54,984 nucleotides of DNA from Syntrophomonas zehnderi OL-4 (GTDB lineage: Bacteria > Bacillota > Syntrophomonadia > Syntrophomonadales > Syntrophomonadaceae), in the NCBI RefSeq assembly GCF_000983115.1, contig NZ_CGIH01000025.1, positions 1 to 54,984 of the forward strand. The letters are read 5' to 3'. Positions 1 to 8,987 of the stretch are shown here, one piece after another. The position numbers and the translations under genes were made by a program. Within the stretch, counting starts at the first letter, position 1, and each line of letters begins with the position of its first letter. The notes beneath the pieces were generated by a model. That model did not search any database, was not told the origin of the DNA, and worked only from the letters and a program-made list of their open reading frames with translations.

Positions 1-261
1 GGTATTATATAGATCTATAATTATGCCATAAAATAATTATTATATATCCGATTGTAATAATTATGGCTGTGTCTCAATAGCGGGTCTAATGATTTTTAAA
101 TAACTCGGGGTTTGTGAAACAAATCGCGTCGATTTTGGTTGTTTTTTTGTTTAATTAAACTGTCAGTTTTTATGTTGTGTTTCGTATTTATATACACGTA
201 TTAATTCCGACTAGTTTCCTAGTTCTGGATTTACTCAATAACTTATAAAGGAGTGTTGCTA

Positions 262-2454
262 ATGAAAAACAAGTTGCTTACCGGACTGCTAATAATGTTG
301 TTTGTTGCTGCCCAGATGCCCAAGTCGGCCGTGGCAGCGCCAAGTACGCTGGCACCGGAAAGCCAGGTCGGTTCCGTCTCCGCTGTTAGGGATGAAGCTA
401 CCCGTCTGCCCCTCGAGCAAGCGATTCAAAATGTCAAGAAAAATCTAACCATCCCCAGCGGTCTTACGGAATTTTCCTCATCATTTGATAGCTACGGCGA
501 CCGCCAGCGCTGGGTTTTACTCTGGACTGCCCCGGATGGAGGAGAAGGTGATTTCAGGGTCGAAGTTGATGCCACAACCGGGGAAATAATCAGCTTGAAT
601 CGCTGGACAAGACCGGCAGATCCTTCCTTTAGTAAGACCCCTGCCCTATCGGTGCAAAAAGCCCAACAAATTGGCCAGGAAACCCTTAACCGCCTGTTGC
701 CCGCCAAGAGTCCCAGTTTAAAACTGGTTAGCGATTCCAATCCTTTGGCCTTAGGGACGTATCAAGCCCCTACTTATTCGATGAGATGGAACAGGATTTA
801 TAAAGGCATAAATGTAGCCATGGATAACGCCTATATGGAAATTGATATGCAGACCGGCGAAATAGTAAATTACAACTTAAACTGGACCTATACTGACTTA
901 ACCGATCCGCAAAACGTTATTAACCAGGATCAGGCTGAAAAATCTTTTGTCAGCCAGGAAATACTAAAACTTCAATATGCCCAACCTATTACGCGTGGGC
1001 AGGAATCATCGCCCCAACTTGTCTATGGAATCAGACATCCATCCAATGGAATGCTTGACGCATTCACAGGCCAACCGCTAAATCAAGGTGGTTATAATTA
1101 TAGCTTAGAAAACCTGATGAAAGATGGTGGAATGGGATCCTCCATAGCCCCCCAGGCCGGAGCAGCCCCAGTGTTAAGCCCGGATGAACAAAAGGAAGTT
1201 GATAGGTCGGCGCGGTTTATCAGTCAGACCGAAGCAATTGACATAGTAAAAAAGTGGTTGCCGGCTATAAATGATATGCAGTTAAATTCAGCTTCTTTAG
1301 AAAAGGACTGGCGCAATCCCAACAATCGCTACTGGCAATTTGGTTGGGGTAAAGACAGCCCGGAACCAGGTCAAAGCGCATATGTTTGGGCTCAATTGGA
1401 TGCCGTTAGCGGGGAATTAACTGGATTTAATCTTAATCTTCCCCCGCAAAAACCGGTTAGCAGTAGTGATTTGATCGATCAGAAGACCGCCCAATCATTG
1501 GCGGAGTCCTTTATTAAAAAAATAGCACCCCAGCGTTGGTCAGAAATTAAACTAGACAATCTGGATTCTCTGCTTAGACCGATGGATTTGAATCCCCCCA
1601 CTTGGTCATTTAATTATGTGCGGCTGGTAAATGGCATCCTGGTTCCTAACAATGGCATCGAAATATCTATTGACGCCGGCAGCAAACAGGTTACCACTTA
1701 CAGATTAAAATGGAGTAAAGAGAATTTTCCGTCTGCACAAGGAGTCCTTGACAGCCAGCGGGCTAACGATCTGTTCTTCCAATCCGCTCCCCTGACCTTA
1801 AGTTATGCCAAAATTCCGAATTCCAAAGGATTAAAGGAGATCATGAGGCTGGTATATCTGCCGAAATACAAAGATGGCTTTTACATGTTGGATGCTAAGA
1901 GCGGGGCCGCCTTGAATACAGAAGGCAAACCCGTAACTAAAAATCCCCAGGCCCTGGTTTTTAATGATATTAAAGGCCATTTTGGGGAGCAAGAGATTGC
2001 CTTGCTGGGGCAAGCGGGTTTATTGGGTGAATATGGAGCAAGCTTCCACCCGAATGAAAATATTAAACTGGCTGATCTTCTAAAGGCTATGTTAACTGTC
2101 AAAGAAGGAATTTACAGTACGATGTGGATAAGTGATGAAGAGGTTCTTAAACGCTGCCAGGTTCTGAATTGGATTGAAAAAGATACCCCGGCAGACAGCA
2201 ACGTAAGCCGCGAACAACTGGCCCAGTTAATGGTTCGTTTTCTAAACATTGATTACCTGACCCAGGTTCAGGATATTTACCGGGTATCCTATCTGGACGC
2301 AAATAAAATGTCACCCCAGTTGCAGGCCTATGTAGCCTTATGTTGGGGATTAGGCATAATAAAAGCCGATGGCAAAACATTTAACCCGCAGCATACCATA
2401 ACCCGGGGTGAAGCCGCGGTAGCTCTGGTAAAAACCCTGTCTATAAAAAACTAA
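262..2454 (+). CDS. Exported YcdB/YcdC-type repeat protein with C-terminal SLH domains
   Basis: Predicted secreted cell-surface protein of 730 residues. The N-terminus has a short basic stretch, a hydrophobic segment and an AVAAPS-like cleavage site, i.e. a signal peptide. The middle has repeated PepSY/YcdB-like modules (recurring pattern of W-x-W/Y strands and 'D..TGE' turns, e.g. VDATTGEI, IDMQTGEI, LDAVSGEL, IDAGSKQV). About the last 165 residues resemble three S-layer homology modules (start near FNDIKGHFGEQEI, end with ITRGEAAVALVKTL), which bind secondary cell-wall polymers. The ATG at 262 is preferred over the in-frame GTG at 253 because AAAGGAG at 247-253 lies 8 nt before it. It stands alone, followed by a hairpin. 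Function is probably envelope-associated; the PepSY-like parts are often protease inhibitors or chaperones, but that is family knowledge only. Confidence 0.85.
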   Translation: MKNKLLTGLLIMLFVAAQMPKSAVAAPSTLAPESQVGSVSAVRDEATRLPLEQAIQNVKKNLTIPSGLTEFSSSFDSYGDRQRWVLLWTAPDGGEGDFRVEVDATTGEIISLNRWTRPADPSFSKTPALSVQKAQQIGQETLNRLLPAKSPSLKLVSDSNPLALGTYQAPTYSMRWNRIYKGINVAMDNAYMEIDMQTGEIVNYNLNWTYTDLTDPQNVINQDQAEKSFVSQEILKLQYAQPITRGQESSPQLVYGIRHPSNGMLDAFTGQPLNQGGYNYSLENLMKDGGMGSSIAPQAGAAPVLSPDEQKEVDRSARFISQTEAIDIVKKWLPAINDMQLNSASLEKDWRNPNNRYWQFGWGKDSPEPGQSAYVWAQLDAVSGELTGFNLNLPPQKPVSSSDLIDQKTAQSLAESFIKKIAPQRWSEIKLDNLDSLLRPMDLNPPTWSFNYVRLVNGILVPNNGIEISIDAGSKQVTTYRLKWSKENFPSAQGVLDSQRANDLFFQSAPLTLSYAKIPNSKGLKEIMRLVYLPKYKDGFYMLDAKSGAALNTEGKPVTKNPQALVFNDIKGHFGEQEIALLGQAGLLGEYGASFHPNENIKLADLLKAMLTVKEGIYSTMWISDEEVLKRCQVLNWIEKDTPADSNVSREQLAQLMVRFLNIDYLTQVQDIYRVSYLDANKMSPQLQAYVALCWGLGIIKADGKTFNPQHTITRGEAAVALVKTLSIKN

Positions 2455-2479
2455 CCACAATAGGCACTTAATATAATTT

Positions 2480-2510
2480 AAGCCCGACCTCTATGTTGAG
2501 GCCGGGCTTA
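2480..2510 (+). terminator. Hairpin terminator after the SLH protein gene
   Basis: A 12-bp stem (AAGCCCGACCTC pairing with GAGGCCGGGCTT, one mismatch, 6-nt loop) begins about 25 nt after the stop codon. There is no strong U-tract, so the call rests on stem strength and position. Confidence 0.6.
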
Positions 2511-2535
2511 AACACGTATGAAAATATTTGTATGA

Positions 2536-2667
2536 TAAGGATGGGTAAGCTAAAACGTCCCGCTACCAGGGCAGATAATCGATTTTATTGCAGATCTGAT
2601 AATGGGGTTCCCAACGTATGCTAAAACATCCCTTACGGTGATTTGACTTAAAGCTTCCGCTGCCAAG
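2536..2667. repeat. Dispersed intergenic repeat, copy 1
   Basis: The stretch 'aaggatgggtaagctaaa' onward, through 'gcagataatcg', 'ttttattgca', 'ctgataatgggg' and a second 'gctaaa.catcc' block, aligns by eye with the sequence starting near 34969. It ends with AAAGCTTCCGCTGCCAAG (2650-2667), which also occurs near 34985. The copies contain small palindromes around GCTAAAGC. It fills the gap between two convergent genes. No coding capacity is seen. Confidence 0.65.
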
Positions 2668-2692
2668 TTATGCGCGCCTATCCTCGCATTAA

Positions 2693-3316
2693 TCAGCACG
2701 ATGAGGTATCTACCAGACTCAAAAAATGGTGCAGTATGCGGGCGGTCAGCCCCCATATGATTCGATCCTGCCAGATATAGAACTGCTGGGGTATGATCGC
2801 ATCCCTATAGGGGTAATTCTTACCCCCGGGCACCAGCTCAAAGGGATAATCCTCTGGGAAATCCACCTTTAAAATTATTTTTTGTTCGATAGGCTGCTGC
2901 TGCATTAAATAATCAAGGGGCACATAAAACACCTCAGCCACTTCACTGTAGTTTATTTGTATACTTTGAGGATTATGGATTTGCCCTACAAAAGGGTAGA
3001 TAATGGCTGAAAAAGGACTGACTACTATATCCAGAGGAGCCAGTATGCTTAAATCTTCAGGGGCCAGCCCTAATTCTTCAATGGTTTCGCGTAGGGCGGC
3101 CTGGGACGGACTGATATCAGAATCATCAATTCTCCCGCCGGGAAAGCAAATTTCTCCAGGTTGAACCTTAAGATCAGGAGAACGCTTCTCAAAAAGGATA
3201 CAGGTCTCCCCATCAATTTCCACCAGCGGTAGAAAAACCGCCGAAAGCAACGATTGTTCAAAACCAAGTATGTTTTGATTCCTGTGGCGCAACTTCTGCC
3301 AATCTATATTAACCAT
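2693..3316 (-). CDS. Nudix hydrolase, probable CoA pyrophosphatase (NudL/YeaB type)
   Basis: 207 residues. The Nudix box begins at G61 and contains R76-E77 and E80-E81-x-G83, the metal-binding core. The usual first Glu is Asp67, as is common in the CoA-pyrophosphatase subfamily. The preceding LLSAVFLPL strand and CFPGGRID also fit that subfamily. Expected role is hydrolysis of CoA or acyl-CoA to 3',5'-ADP and (acyl-)phosphopantetheine, a CoA housekeeping step in the cytosol. The ATG is preceded by AAAGGAG at 7 nt. It is the last gene of the minus-strand run that includes pssA and psd, 37 nt after pssA. Exact substrate cannot be fixed from sequence. Confidence 0.82.
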   Translation of the reverse strand: MVNIDWQKLRHRNQNILGFEQSLLSAVFLPLVEIDGETCILFEKRSPDLKVQPGEICFPGGRIDDSDISPSQAALRETIEELGLAPEDLSILAPLDIVVSPFSAIIYPFVGQIHNPQSIQINYSEVAEVFYVPLDYLMQQQPIEQKIILKVDFPEDYPFELVPGGKNYPYRDAIIPQQFYIWQDRIIWGLTARILHHFLSLVDTSSC

Positions 3317-3353
3317 CTTGATTCTCCTTTAACAAGTACCATGATAGCCGGTT

Positions 3354-3881
3354 TTAAAGCTTCGGTATTTTTATGTTGCTAACCATCATAATGGCCATTA
3401 GCAATAAAAGAGCCAAAATGAGGTGGGCAGGCAAATATGCCGCAAACAATGCCAAAAGTGCCAAGAATGTCCCGGCTAGCGTTATAGGGATACCTAAAAA
3501 ATAACCGCTTATATCCAATACATTAAAACGTGCCAGTCTATAAGCGCCGCAAACGATATATAGTAATGCCGTGATTAACCCCAGGGAATAAGTGTAGTTG
3601 ATTAAAACCTGGGCATATATTAATAAAGCTGGAGCTACCCCGAAAGATACCATGTCACATAGAGAATCAAGCTCTTTTCCCAAAGGCGACATAATATCCA
3701 ACCGCCGGGCAATACGCCCATCCAACCCATCCAAGACAGCGGCAATCAGGATAAATATTGCAGCCAAACCGAATTGCTGATCTAATGTATAAACCAGGGA
3801 TAACGATCCAAAAACGATGTTGCACAAAGTAACGGCATTAGCTAAACTTTTATTCGGAAAGCTTGGCAAGGATGGTTTCAC
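3354..3881 (-). CDS. pssA: CDP-diacylglycerol-serine O-phosphatidyltransferase
   Basis: Integral membrane CDP-alcohol phosphatidyltransferase, 175 residues. It carries the family signature DG-x2-AR-x8-G-x3-D-x3-D (seen as DGLDGRIARR then PLGKELDSLCD), whose acidic residues bind the metal and CDP-DAG. Several hydrophobic segments follow. It makes phosphatidylserine, which the product of the overlapping upstream gene decarboxylates to phosphatidylethanolamine. The listed GTG overlaps psd by 32 nt and has an SD-like run (AAAGGGG) immediately against it. A TTG five codons later is better spaced from that run, so the exact start is uncertain. The pairing with psd makes the function secure. Confidence 0.92.
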   Translation of the reverse strand: MKPSLPSFPNKSLANAVTLCNIVFGSLSLVYTLDQQFGLAAIFILIAAVLDGLDGRIARRLDIMSPLGKELDSLCDMVSFGVAPALLIYAQVLINYTYSLGLITALLYIVCGAYRLARFNVLDISGYFLGIPITLAGTFLALLALFAAYLPAHLILALLLLMAIMMVSNIKIPKL

Positions 3882-4494
3882 CCCCTTTTACTCTCTCACC
3901 TGCCTGAACCAATACCGTGGTTTCAGGAGGGAGATAAAGTTCGGTACAGGAGCCAAAACGGATAAGTCCAAAACGTTCCCCGGTCTGCAGATCATCCCCG
4001 GGTTTTACCCAGCATACTAACCTGCGCGCTACCAAACCTGTAACCTGTACCACCAATACCCTACCCCAGGGAGTTGCCACACCAATATAATTACGCGCAT
4101 TTTTAGTACCTGCCTCACTTTTATAGGCGGGCAGGAATTGACCGGCCACCCTTTGCACCCATTCTACCTCACCGTTAATCGGTACCCGGTTAATATGAAC
4201 ATTAAGCAAACTTAAGAAAATCCTCACCCGTAAGGCCGACTGGTTAAGATATTGATCTTCATATACCTTTTCTATGTCCATGATTCGACCATCGGCCGGG
4301 GATACTACCGTCCCTATGCTATCGGGTATACTGCGTTTAGGGTTTCTAAAGAAAAAAGCACAAAACAAAGCCAGTATAAAAGTAAGCCAGGCACCTGAAA
4401 AAGCCCTAAAATAATACATTATACCGGTCACAAGCAGAAATAAGAATACGAATACCCAACCTTCGCGGGCAATAATCTCATTATGATGTTTCAC
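3850..4494 (-). CDS. psd: Phosphatidylserine decarboxylase, short (PSD-A) type
   Basis: 214 residues. Two N-terminal hydrophobic segments (about residues 12-30 and 34-48) anchor it to the membrane. Family motifs are SPADGRI, HINRVPINGEV and RFGSCTELYLP. The Ser at about 182 in the GS pair is the residue expected to self-cleave into the pyruvoyl cofactor, giving beta and alpha chains. It converts phosphatidylserine to phosphatidylethanolamine. The start is GTG with AGGAG 8 nt upstream. The 3' end overlaps pssA, so the two are very probably translationally coupled. Confidence 0.93.
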   Translation of the reverse strand: MKHHNEIIAREGWVFVFLFLLVTGIMYYFRAFSGAWLTFILALFCAFFFRNPKRSIPDSIGTVVSPADGRIMDIEKVYEDQYLNQSALRVRIFLSLLNVHINRVPINGEVEWVQRVAGQFLPAYKSEAGTKNARNYIGVATPWGRVLVVQVTGLVARRLVCWVKPGDDLQTGERFGLIRFGSCTELYLPPETTVLVQAGERVKGGETILAKLSE

Positions 4495-4548
4495 AGTAAA
4501 TACTCCTATCCAAAACGGTAAGCCGGGCGACTTTGCATATTTCTAAAT

Positions 4549-4580
4549 GGCATAATCTAATTCGTGGCATAATCTAATTC
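4549..4580. repeat. Short tandem repeat upstream of psd
   Basis: The 15-mer GGCATAATCTAATTC occurs twice, at 4549-4563 and 4566-4580, a period of 17. It lies in the 232-nt gap between psd and the radical SAM gene, where psd transcription would begin. It could be a duplicated protein-binding site or a slippage product. Confidence 0.5.
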
Positions 4581-4726
4581 TAACGTAAAACATAGAATAA
4601 CTATAGTTCTTTTCCTAAGCGTAAGGTTTGCAAGTACTGGATAATTTAAAAAACCGTAAGCCGTTGCATGCATGCTAGGTCTTGATATAAAAAACGTACC
4701 CGGAAAACAGATTATTATTCTGCCTT

Positions 4727-6457
4727 TTACAGGCGGATTTTTTTAACGGCCAGTTTTTTTATGGGATCATAGACAAACATTATCTTAACCTCCTCACTAT
4801 CAGGCAGAACCTGGTTTGGATCCCAATGAAAATATTCCAGATGCAGGTTCTTTTTAATCTCCCGAGGGCTGGCGGGCAGGTTACCCGGTAAATGTTTCTT
4901 AATAAATTCCTTATCCTTGATACAGGCGTAGATCTCTTCCTTAATATGCGCCGGATTGTGACTCCAAAGTCCAGCCGGCAGGACATCGGTACGGTTTTTA
5001 TTCAAAAAATCAAATTTTAGCAGATCATTGACAACGTCTAAATGGGGGCTATGATACCCCCTTATAAAGTCAATCAAAATACTATAGAGGCGTTCCTTCT
5101 TATGAGCAACCGCAAATAGCTGATTCCTTTCCCAGTAAAAAGCCAAACCCTCAAAAAAAGCAAAGGCATCCTCATCATATACATAGTTGATAATATATGC
5201 AACACTACGCGACATATCGCCTGAATTATAGTATTTTTCCAGAAGTTCTTCTATTTGTTTTAGTTTTATCATCTGATCATAACTAATGTAGTTATTGGCC
5301 AAAATCTGATAGGGCGGTTGTTCCTGGAATACATAACCGTACTGCTGAGCCTCATCCCTTAATCGGGAGCCTTTGAGCAATTTTAAAAATCCCAACTGCA
5401 GAACATCCGGATTTAAGGCATATGCATTATTAAAGGATTGGGCGAATTCAGCATAACCTTCATACGGCAGTCCGGCGATCAGATCCAGATGCAGATGTAT
5501 ATTCCCAGATGAATTTAGCTGTTGGACGTTACGGCTGAGCCGTTCCCAGGAGGAGGTTCTTTGCACAGCCTGCAAAGCAGCCGGATAGGTTGATTGGACA
5601 CCTATCTCAAAATTAAAGCGATCGGCAGGCAAGTTTTTTAAAAACTCCAACATCTGATCCGATATTAAGGCAGCATCCAGTTCAAAGTGAAATTTGCTGA
5701 TTGCTTCCTGATCAGCCAGAAACTTGATTATCTCCCGGGCGCGATTTTCATTGCAGTTAAAGGTGCGATCAACAAATTTGACCTCCCGCACCTCCTGGGT
5801 CAGCAGTATCGTCAAATCTTTTTTGACCCGCTCCAAGGAAAAAAAACGGACTTGCCGTTGGGTTGAAGAAAGGCAGTAAGCACAGTTAAAAGGACATCCG
5901 CGCGAACTTTCGTAATAGACGATCTTATCCTTATACTCCCGCAAGTCAGCCGGATATGGAAAAGGAATGTTATCCAAATCTTCTATCAAGGGCTGATCTG
6001 GATGGTAGTTAAGCTCGGCGCCCTGACGGCAGGTTATACCCCGGACATTATTGACAGGTTGATTATTATCAAGGGCAATAAGCAGTTCTTTTAGACTGAC
6101 TTCCCCCTCCCCGCGGACGATAAAATCAATAGCCGGGTTTTCCTTTAAAAGCGCCAGGCTATCATAAGATACTTCTGGACCGCCCAGGATGATAATAGTC
6201 TGCGGGGCTACCTTTTTGTAATCGTGACACAGCTCTAAAATGGAGCGGATATTCCATATATAGCAGGAGAAGCAGAGAATATCCGGCTGAAATGAATAAA
6301 TGGAAGCCATAACATCGGGCAATAACTCATTTATGGTATATTCCTTTAGCTCAATTTTAAGGTCAGCGTCCTGCAGGCAATATGCTTTAAGATAGCGCAA
6401 AGCCAGAGAGGTATGAATGTATTTGGCATTTAAGGTACATAATAGGATAGATTTCAT
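4727..6457 (-). CDS. B12-binding-domain radical SAM protein (DUF4080 type)
   Basis: About 576 residues. The N-terminal half has a cobalamin-binding-like Rossmann region (LCTLNAKYIHTSLALRYL, then ILGGPEVSYD). It is followed by the radical SAM cluster motif CPFNCAYC and SAM-barrel elements (FVDRTFNCN, FNFEIGVQS, DLIAGLPYEG). The C-terminal ~180 residues match the layout of the DUF4080 extension. The family methylates or rearranges unreactive carbons; the substrate is unknown. The ATG at 6457 is chosen over the one at 6475 because GAGGAAA precedes it, while the longer form has no SD. Only 27 nt separates it from the murB stop, so the genes are likely cotranscribed. Confidence 0.85.
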   Translation of the reverse strand: MKSILLCTLNAKYIHTSLALRYLKAYCLQDADLKIELKEYTINELLPDVMASIYSFQPDILCFSCYIWNIRSILELCHDYKKVAPQTIIILGGPEVSYDSLALLKENPAIDFIVRGEGEVSLKELLIALDNNQPVNNVRGITCRQGAELNYHPDQPLIEDLDNIPFPYPADLREYKDKIVYYESSRGCPFNCAYCLSSTQRQVRFFSLERVKKDLTILLTQEVREVKFVDRTFNCNENRAREIIKFLADQEAISKFHFELDAALISDQMLEFLKNLPADRFNFEIGVQSTYPAALQAVQRTSSWERLSRNVQQLNSSGNIHLHLDLIAGLPYEGYAEFAQSFNNAYALNPDVLQLGFLKLLKGSRLRDEAQQYGYVFQEQPPYQILANNYISYDQMIKLKQIEELLEKYYNSGDMSRSVAYIINYVYDEDAFAFFEGLAFYWERNQLFAVAHKKERLYSILIDFIRGYHSPHLDVVNDLLKFDFLNKNRTDVLPAGLWSHNPAHIKEEIYACIKDKEFIKKHLPGNLPASPREIKKNLHLEYFHWDPNQVLPDSEEVKIMFVYDPIKKLAVKKIRL

Positions 6458-6484
6458 TATATATTGTTTCCTCATGAACCGCTA

Positions 6485-7384
6485 TCAGGCTTCACCTACA
6501 ATGCGGATTTCCGGTTGCAGATCAACGCCAAAACTGGCGCGCACCTCGCTCTGTATTTTGTCAATCAGGTTTATAACATCAGCCGCACTGGCATCACCAC
6601 GGTTAACGATAAAACCAGCATGTTTCGTTGATACTTCTGCCCCGCCGATACGATAGCCCTTAAGAGACAGTTCTTCGATCATCGGGCCTACGTACATACC
6701 GGGCGGTCTTTTAAAGGTACTCCCGGCACTGGGGTATTCCAAGGGTTGTTTTTCACGACGGATTTTGGCAAATTGCTGCATCCTCATCTCAATATCTTCG
6801 CGAAAACCTTTATTAAGCTGCATTCTGGCAGATACGATTATAAATCCGTTATCCTGAAATATACTCTTTCGGTAGGCAAAACCTGCTTCTTGAGCAGAAA
6901 ACCTATGGATTTCCCCAGTCCTGTCTATAGCTTCGACTTCGATGATAACGTCCTGCATCTCCTTTTCATAGGCGCCCGCATTCATTGCCACAGCACCACC
7001 CAGACTGCCCGGAATTCCTTCCGCAAATTCCAGACCGCTTAAACTGGCCTCGGCAGCGCAGTGGGCTAGTTGCGACAGTCCGACTCCGGATTGAGCCCAA
7101 ATCTGTTCTCCTTCCATACGCAGGGCTTGAAAATTCTGCCCCAGCTTCACAACCACACCTCTTATACCCTTATCCCTGACCAGCAAGTTGCTGCCCATAC
7201 CCAGGACCATAAACGGAATCTGCTGTTGATTACAGTATTTCATGATTATCTTAATTTCTTCAATATGCCGCGGACAAACCAACATATCGGCCGGACCGCC
7301 GATTTTGAAAGTAGTATGGTTTTTCATAGGTTCGTCCAGCAAAACAATCTCCTCAGCGAGCAGTCCACGCAGTTCATCGTACAT
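6485..7384 (-). CDS. murB: UDP-N-acetylenolpyruvoylglucosamine reductase
   Basis: 299 residues, the usual size for the type II enzyme of Firmicutes. FAD-binding motifs are FKIGGPADMLV, GSNLLVRD and PGSLGGAVAMNAGAYE. The C-terminal part has YPSAGSTFKRP, which carries the catalytic Ser, then HAGFIVNRG and a terminal PEIRIVGE. It reduces UDP-GlcNAc-enolpyruvate to UDP-MurNAc with NADPH in peptidoglycan synthesis. The ATG has AAAGGAG 7 nt upstream. It diverges from the glcD-like gene, with both promoters in the ~120-nt gap. Confidence 0.96.
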   Translation of the reverse strand: MYDELRGLLAEEIVLLDEPMKNHTTFKIGGPADMLVCPRHIEEIKIIMKYCNQQQIPFMVLGMGSNLLVRDKGIRGVVVKLGQNFQALRMEGEQIWAQSGVGLSQLAHCAAEASLSGLEFAEGIPGSLGGAVAMNAGAYEKEMQDVIIEVEAIDRTGEIHRFSAQEAGFAYRKSIFQDNGFIIVSARMQLNKGFREDIEMRMQQFAKIRREKQPLEYPSAGSTFKRPPGMYVGPMIEELSLKGYRIGGAEVSTKHAGFIVNRGDASAADVINLIDKIQSEVRASFGVDLQPEIRIVGEA

Positions 7385-7472
7385 TAAAAAACTCCTTTTT
7401 TCGTAATACTATGAAACTCGTATTTTTAATTATACCTTACGGAACATAATTTTATAATCCTGGCGGGGATTA

Positions 7473-7481
7473 TGATATAAT
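7473..7481 (+). promoter_or_regulatory. Extended -10 promoter for the glcD-glcF-like operon
   Basis: TGATATAAT (TGn plus TATAAT at 7476-7481) lies 50 nt before the start codon of the FAD oxidase gene. No good -35 is seen at the standard spacing, consistent with an extended -10 promoter. Confidence 0.55.
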
Positions 7482-7530
7482 ATCGAAGTAACAAATATGG
7501 GACCGTATGTGGCCTTTAAGGAGTGAAATT

Positions 7531-8931
7531 ATGGATTTTGCTGCAATTAAAGATGAGCTGGCCAAAATTCTGAGTAAAGATAAGTTACTGACCGAAGAAC
7601 TGGATCTGATGTATTATTCCTATGACAGCTCTTTTTTTACGCAAATGGAGCCCTCGGTTCCCCAAGCGGTAGTATTTCCCACCAGTACCGAGGAAGTTCA
7701 AAAAGTGGTACGCTTTGCGTATGAGAATAATATCAACATTATTCCCCGCGGGGCCGGCACCGGTGAAACCGGGGGCTGTATTGCCGTCAACGGCGGAATC
7801 GTGTTAGATCTTTCCAAATGGGACGAAATAGTAGAAATTGATGCCCGTAATATGCAGGTTATTGTCCGTCCTGGGGTAATCCATGCACGTTTAAACGAAG
7901 AACTCAGCCCATTTAACCTGTTTTTCCCGCCTGATCCGGGCAGCAGCCAGATGTGCACCATTGGCGGCATGGTGGCCAATAATGCCAGTGGGTTAAGGGC
8001 GGTCAAATACGGTACTACCGAACAATATGTACTGGGGTTGGAAGTAGTAACACCCACTGGAGATATTATTTACACCGGTGGTATGCAGGCCAGGTGTATT
8101 AAAAACGTATCCGGCCTGAATCTGACTAAACTAATGATTGGCTCGGAAGGTGTACTGGGTATCATCACCCAGATCCGTCTGCGCTGTTGGCCTAAACCCA
8201 AAGCCCGCGGAATTGCCATGGCTGTTTTCGATCAGCTCGATGATGCCCCGGCTACCGTTCTTGATGTATATAAAGCCGGTATCCTCCCATCCGGGATTGA
8301 GATTCTGGACAGTTCCGCGATTAAGGCCGTCAACGAATTTAAACCGGAAATCAACCTGCCCAATTGCGAAGCTATTTTGCTTTTTGAAGTGGATGGCAAT
8401 CCCCCTAGTGTTGATTATGAAGGTAGACAGATAAAGGAAATTGCCGACCGCAGGGCGCGCTCGGTAGAATGGGCAACCGACCCTCAGCGCATGGCCCAGC
8501 TCTGGGAAGGCCGCAGTGTGACTGCCTCAGCAGCCTCCCGGGTGAGGGCCGATGGAACCCGGGTTTTTGCCGGTGAAGACGTCAGTGTACCGCTGTCCAA
8601 GGTTGCGGACACCTTACGGGCGATTCGAGCGCTTGGCGAAAAATACGGAATCCAGGTAGTAAATTACGGACATATTGGGGATGGCAATGTCCATACCGCA
8701 CCGGTCATCAATCCAGAAATCCCCGCAGAAGTAGAAAGGGTTATGAAACTGGTTGATGAGATTCACCACCTGGCGATTGCAATGCAGGGTTCAACCACCG
8801 GTGAACATGGAGTAGGTGTGGTGCGCCGCCCTTATGCCAAGCAGGAACACGGGCAGGCCGTGGAATACATGCAAAAAACCAAAGCTGCCTTTGATCCCAA
8901 AGGCATCATGAATCCCGGCAAGCTTTTCTAA
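7531..8931 (+). CDS. GlcD-like FAD-linked 2-hydroxyacid oxidase/dehydrogenase subunit
   Basis: About 466 residues. The N-terminal PCMH-type FAD domain shows PRGAGTGETGG and GGMVANNASGLRAVKYG. The C-terminal FAD-oxidase domain has NYGHIGDGNVH, the metal/substrate-binding HIGDGN motif, and TGEHGVG near the end. The family oxidises D-lactate, glycolate or other 2-hydroxyacids, passing electrons to an Fe-S partner or ETF. The ATG at 7531 is chosen over the ATG at 7507 because AAGGAG at 7518-7523 is well placed. It is followed after 56 nt by the Fe-S partner gene. The exact hydroxyacid cannot be read from sequence. Confidence 0.9.
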   Translation: MDFAAIKDELAKILSKDKLLTEELDLMYYSYDSSFFTQMEPSVPQAVVFPTSTEEVQKVVRFAYENNINIIPRGAGTGETGGCIAVNGGIVLDLSKWDEIVEIDARNMQVIVRPGVIHARLNEELSPFNLFFPPDPGSSQMCTIGGMVANNASGLRAVKYGTTEQYVLGLEVVTPTGDIIYTGGMQARCIKNVSGLNLTKLMIGSEGVLGIITQIRLRCWPKPKARGIAMAVFDQLDDAPATVLDVYKAGILPSGIEILDSSAIKAVNEFKPEINLPNCEAILLFEVDGNPPSVDYEGRQIKEIADRRARSVEWATDPQRMAQLWEGRSVTASAASRVRADGTRVFAGEDVSVPLSKVADTLRAIRALGEKYGIQVVNYGHIGDGNVHTAPVINPEIPAEVERVMKLVDEIHHLAIAMQGSTTGEHGVGVVRRPYAKQEHGQAVEYMQKTKAAFDPKGIMNPGKLF

Positions 8932-8987
8932 TACGTTTCTAATCTTACCCCATATGTCGCAGCAGGATTTTAGGAAGGAAGATTCAT

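Noticed and set aside
1-252. Possible upstream gene end or rRNA/tRNA in the first 250 bases
   Set aside because: All frames are broken by stops and no RNA gene features were seen; it is an AT-rich upstream region, with the SD of the first gene at its end.
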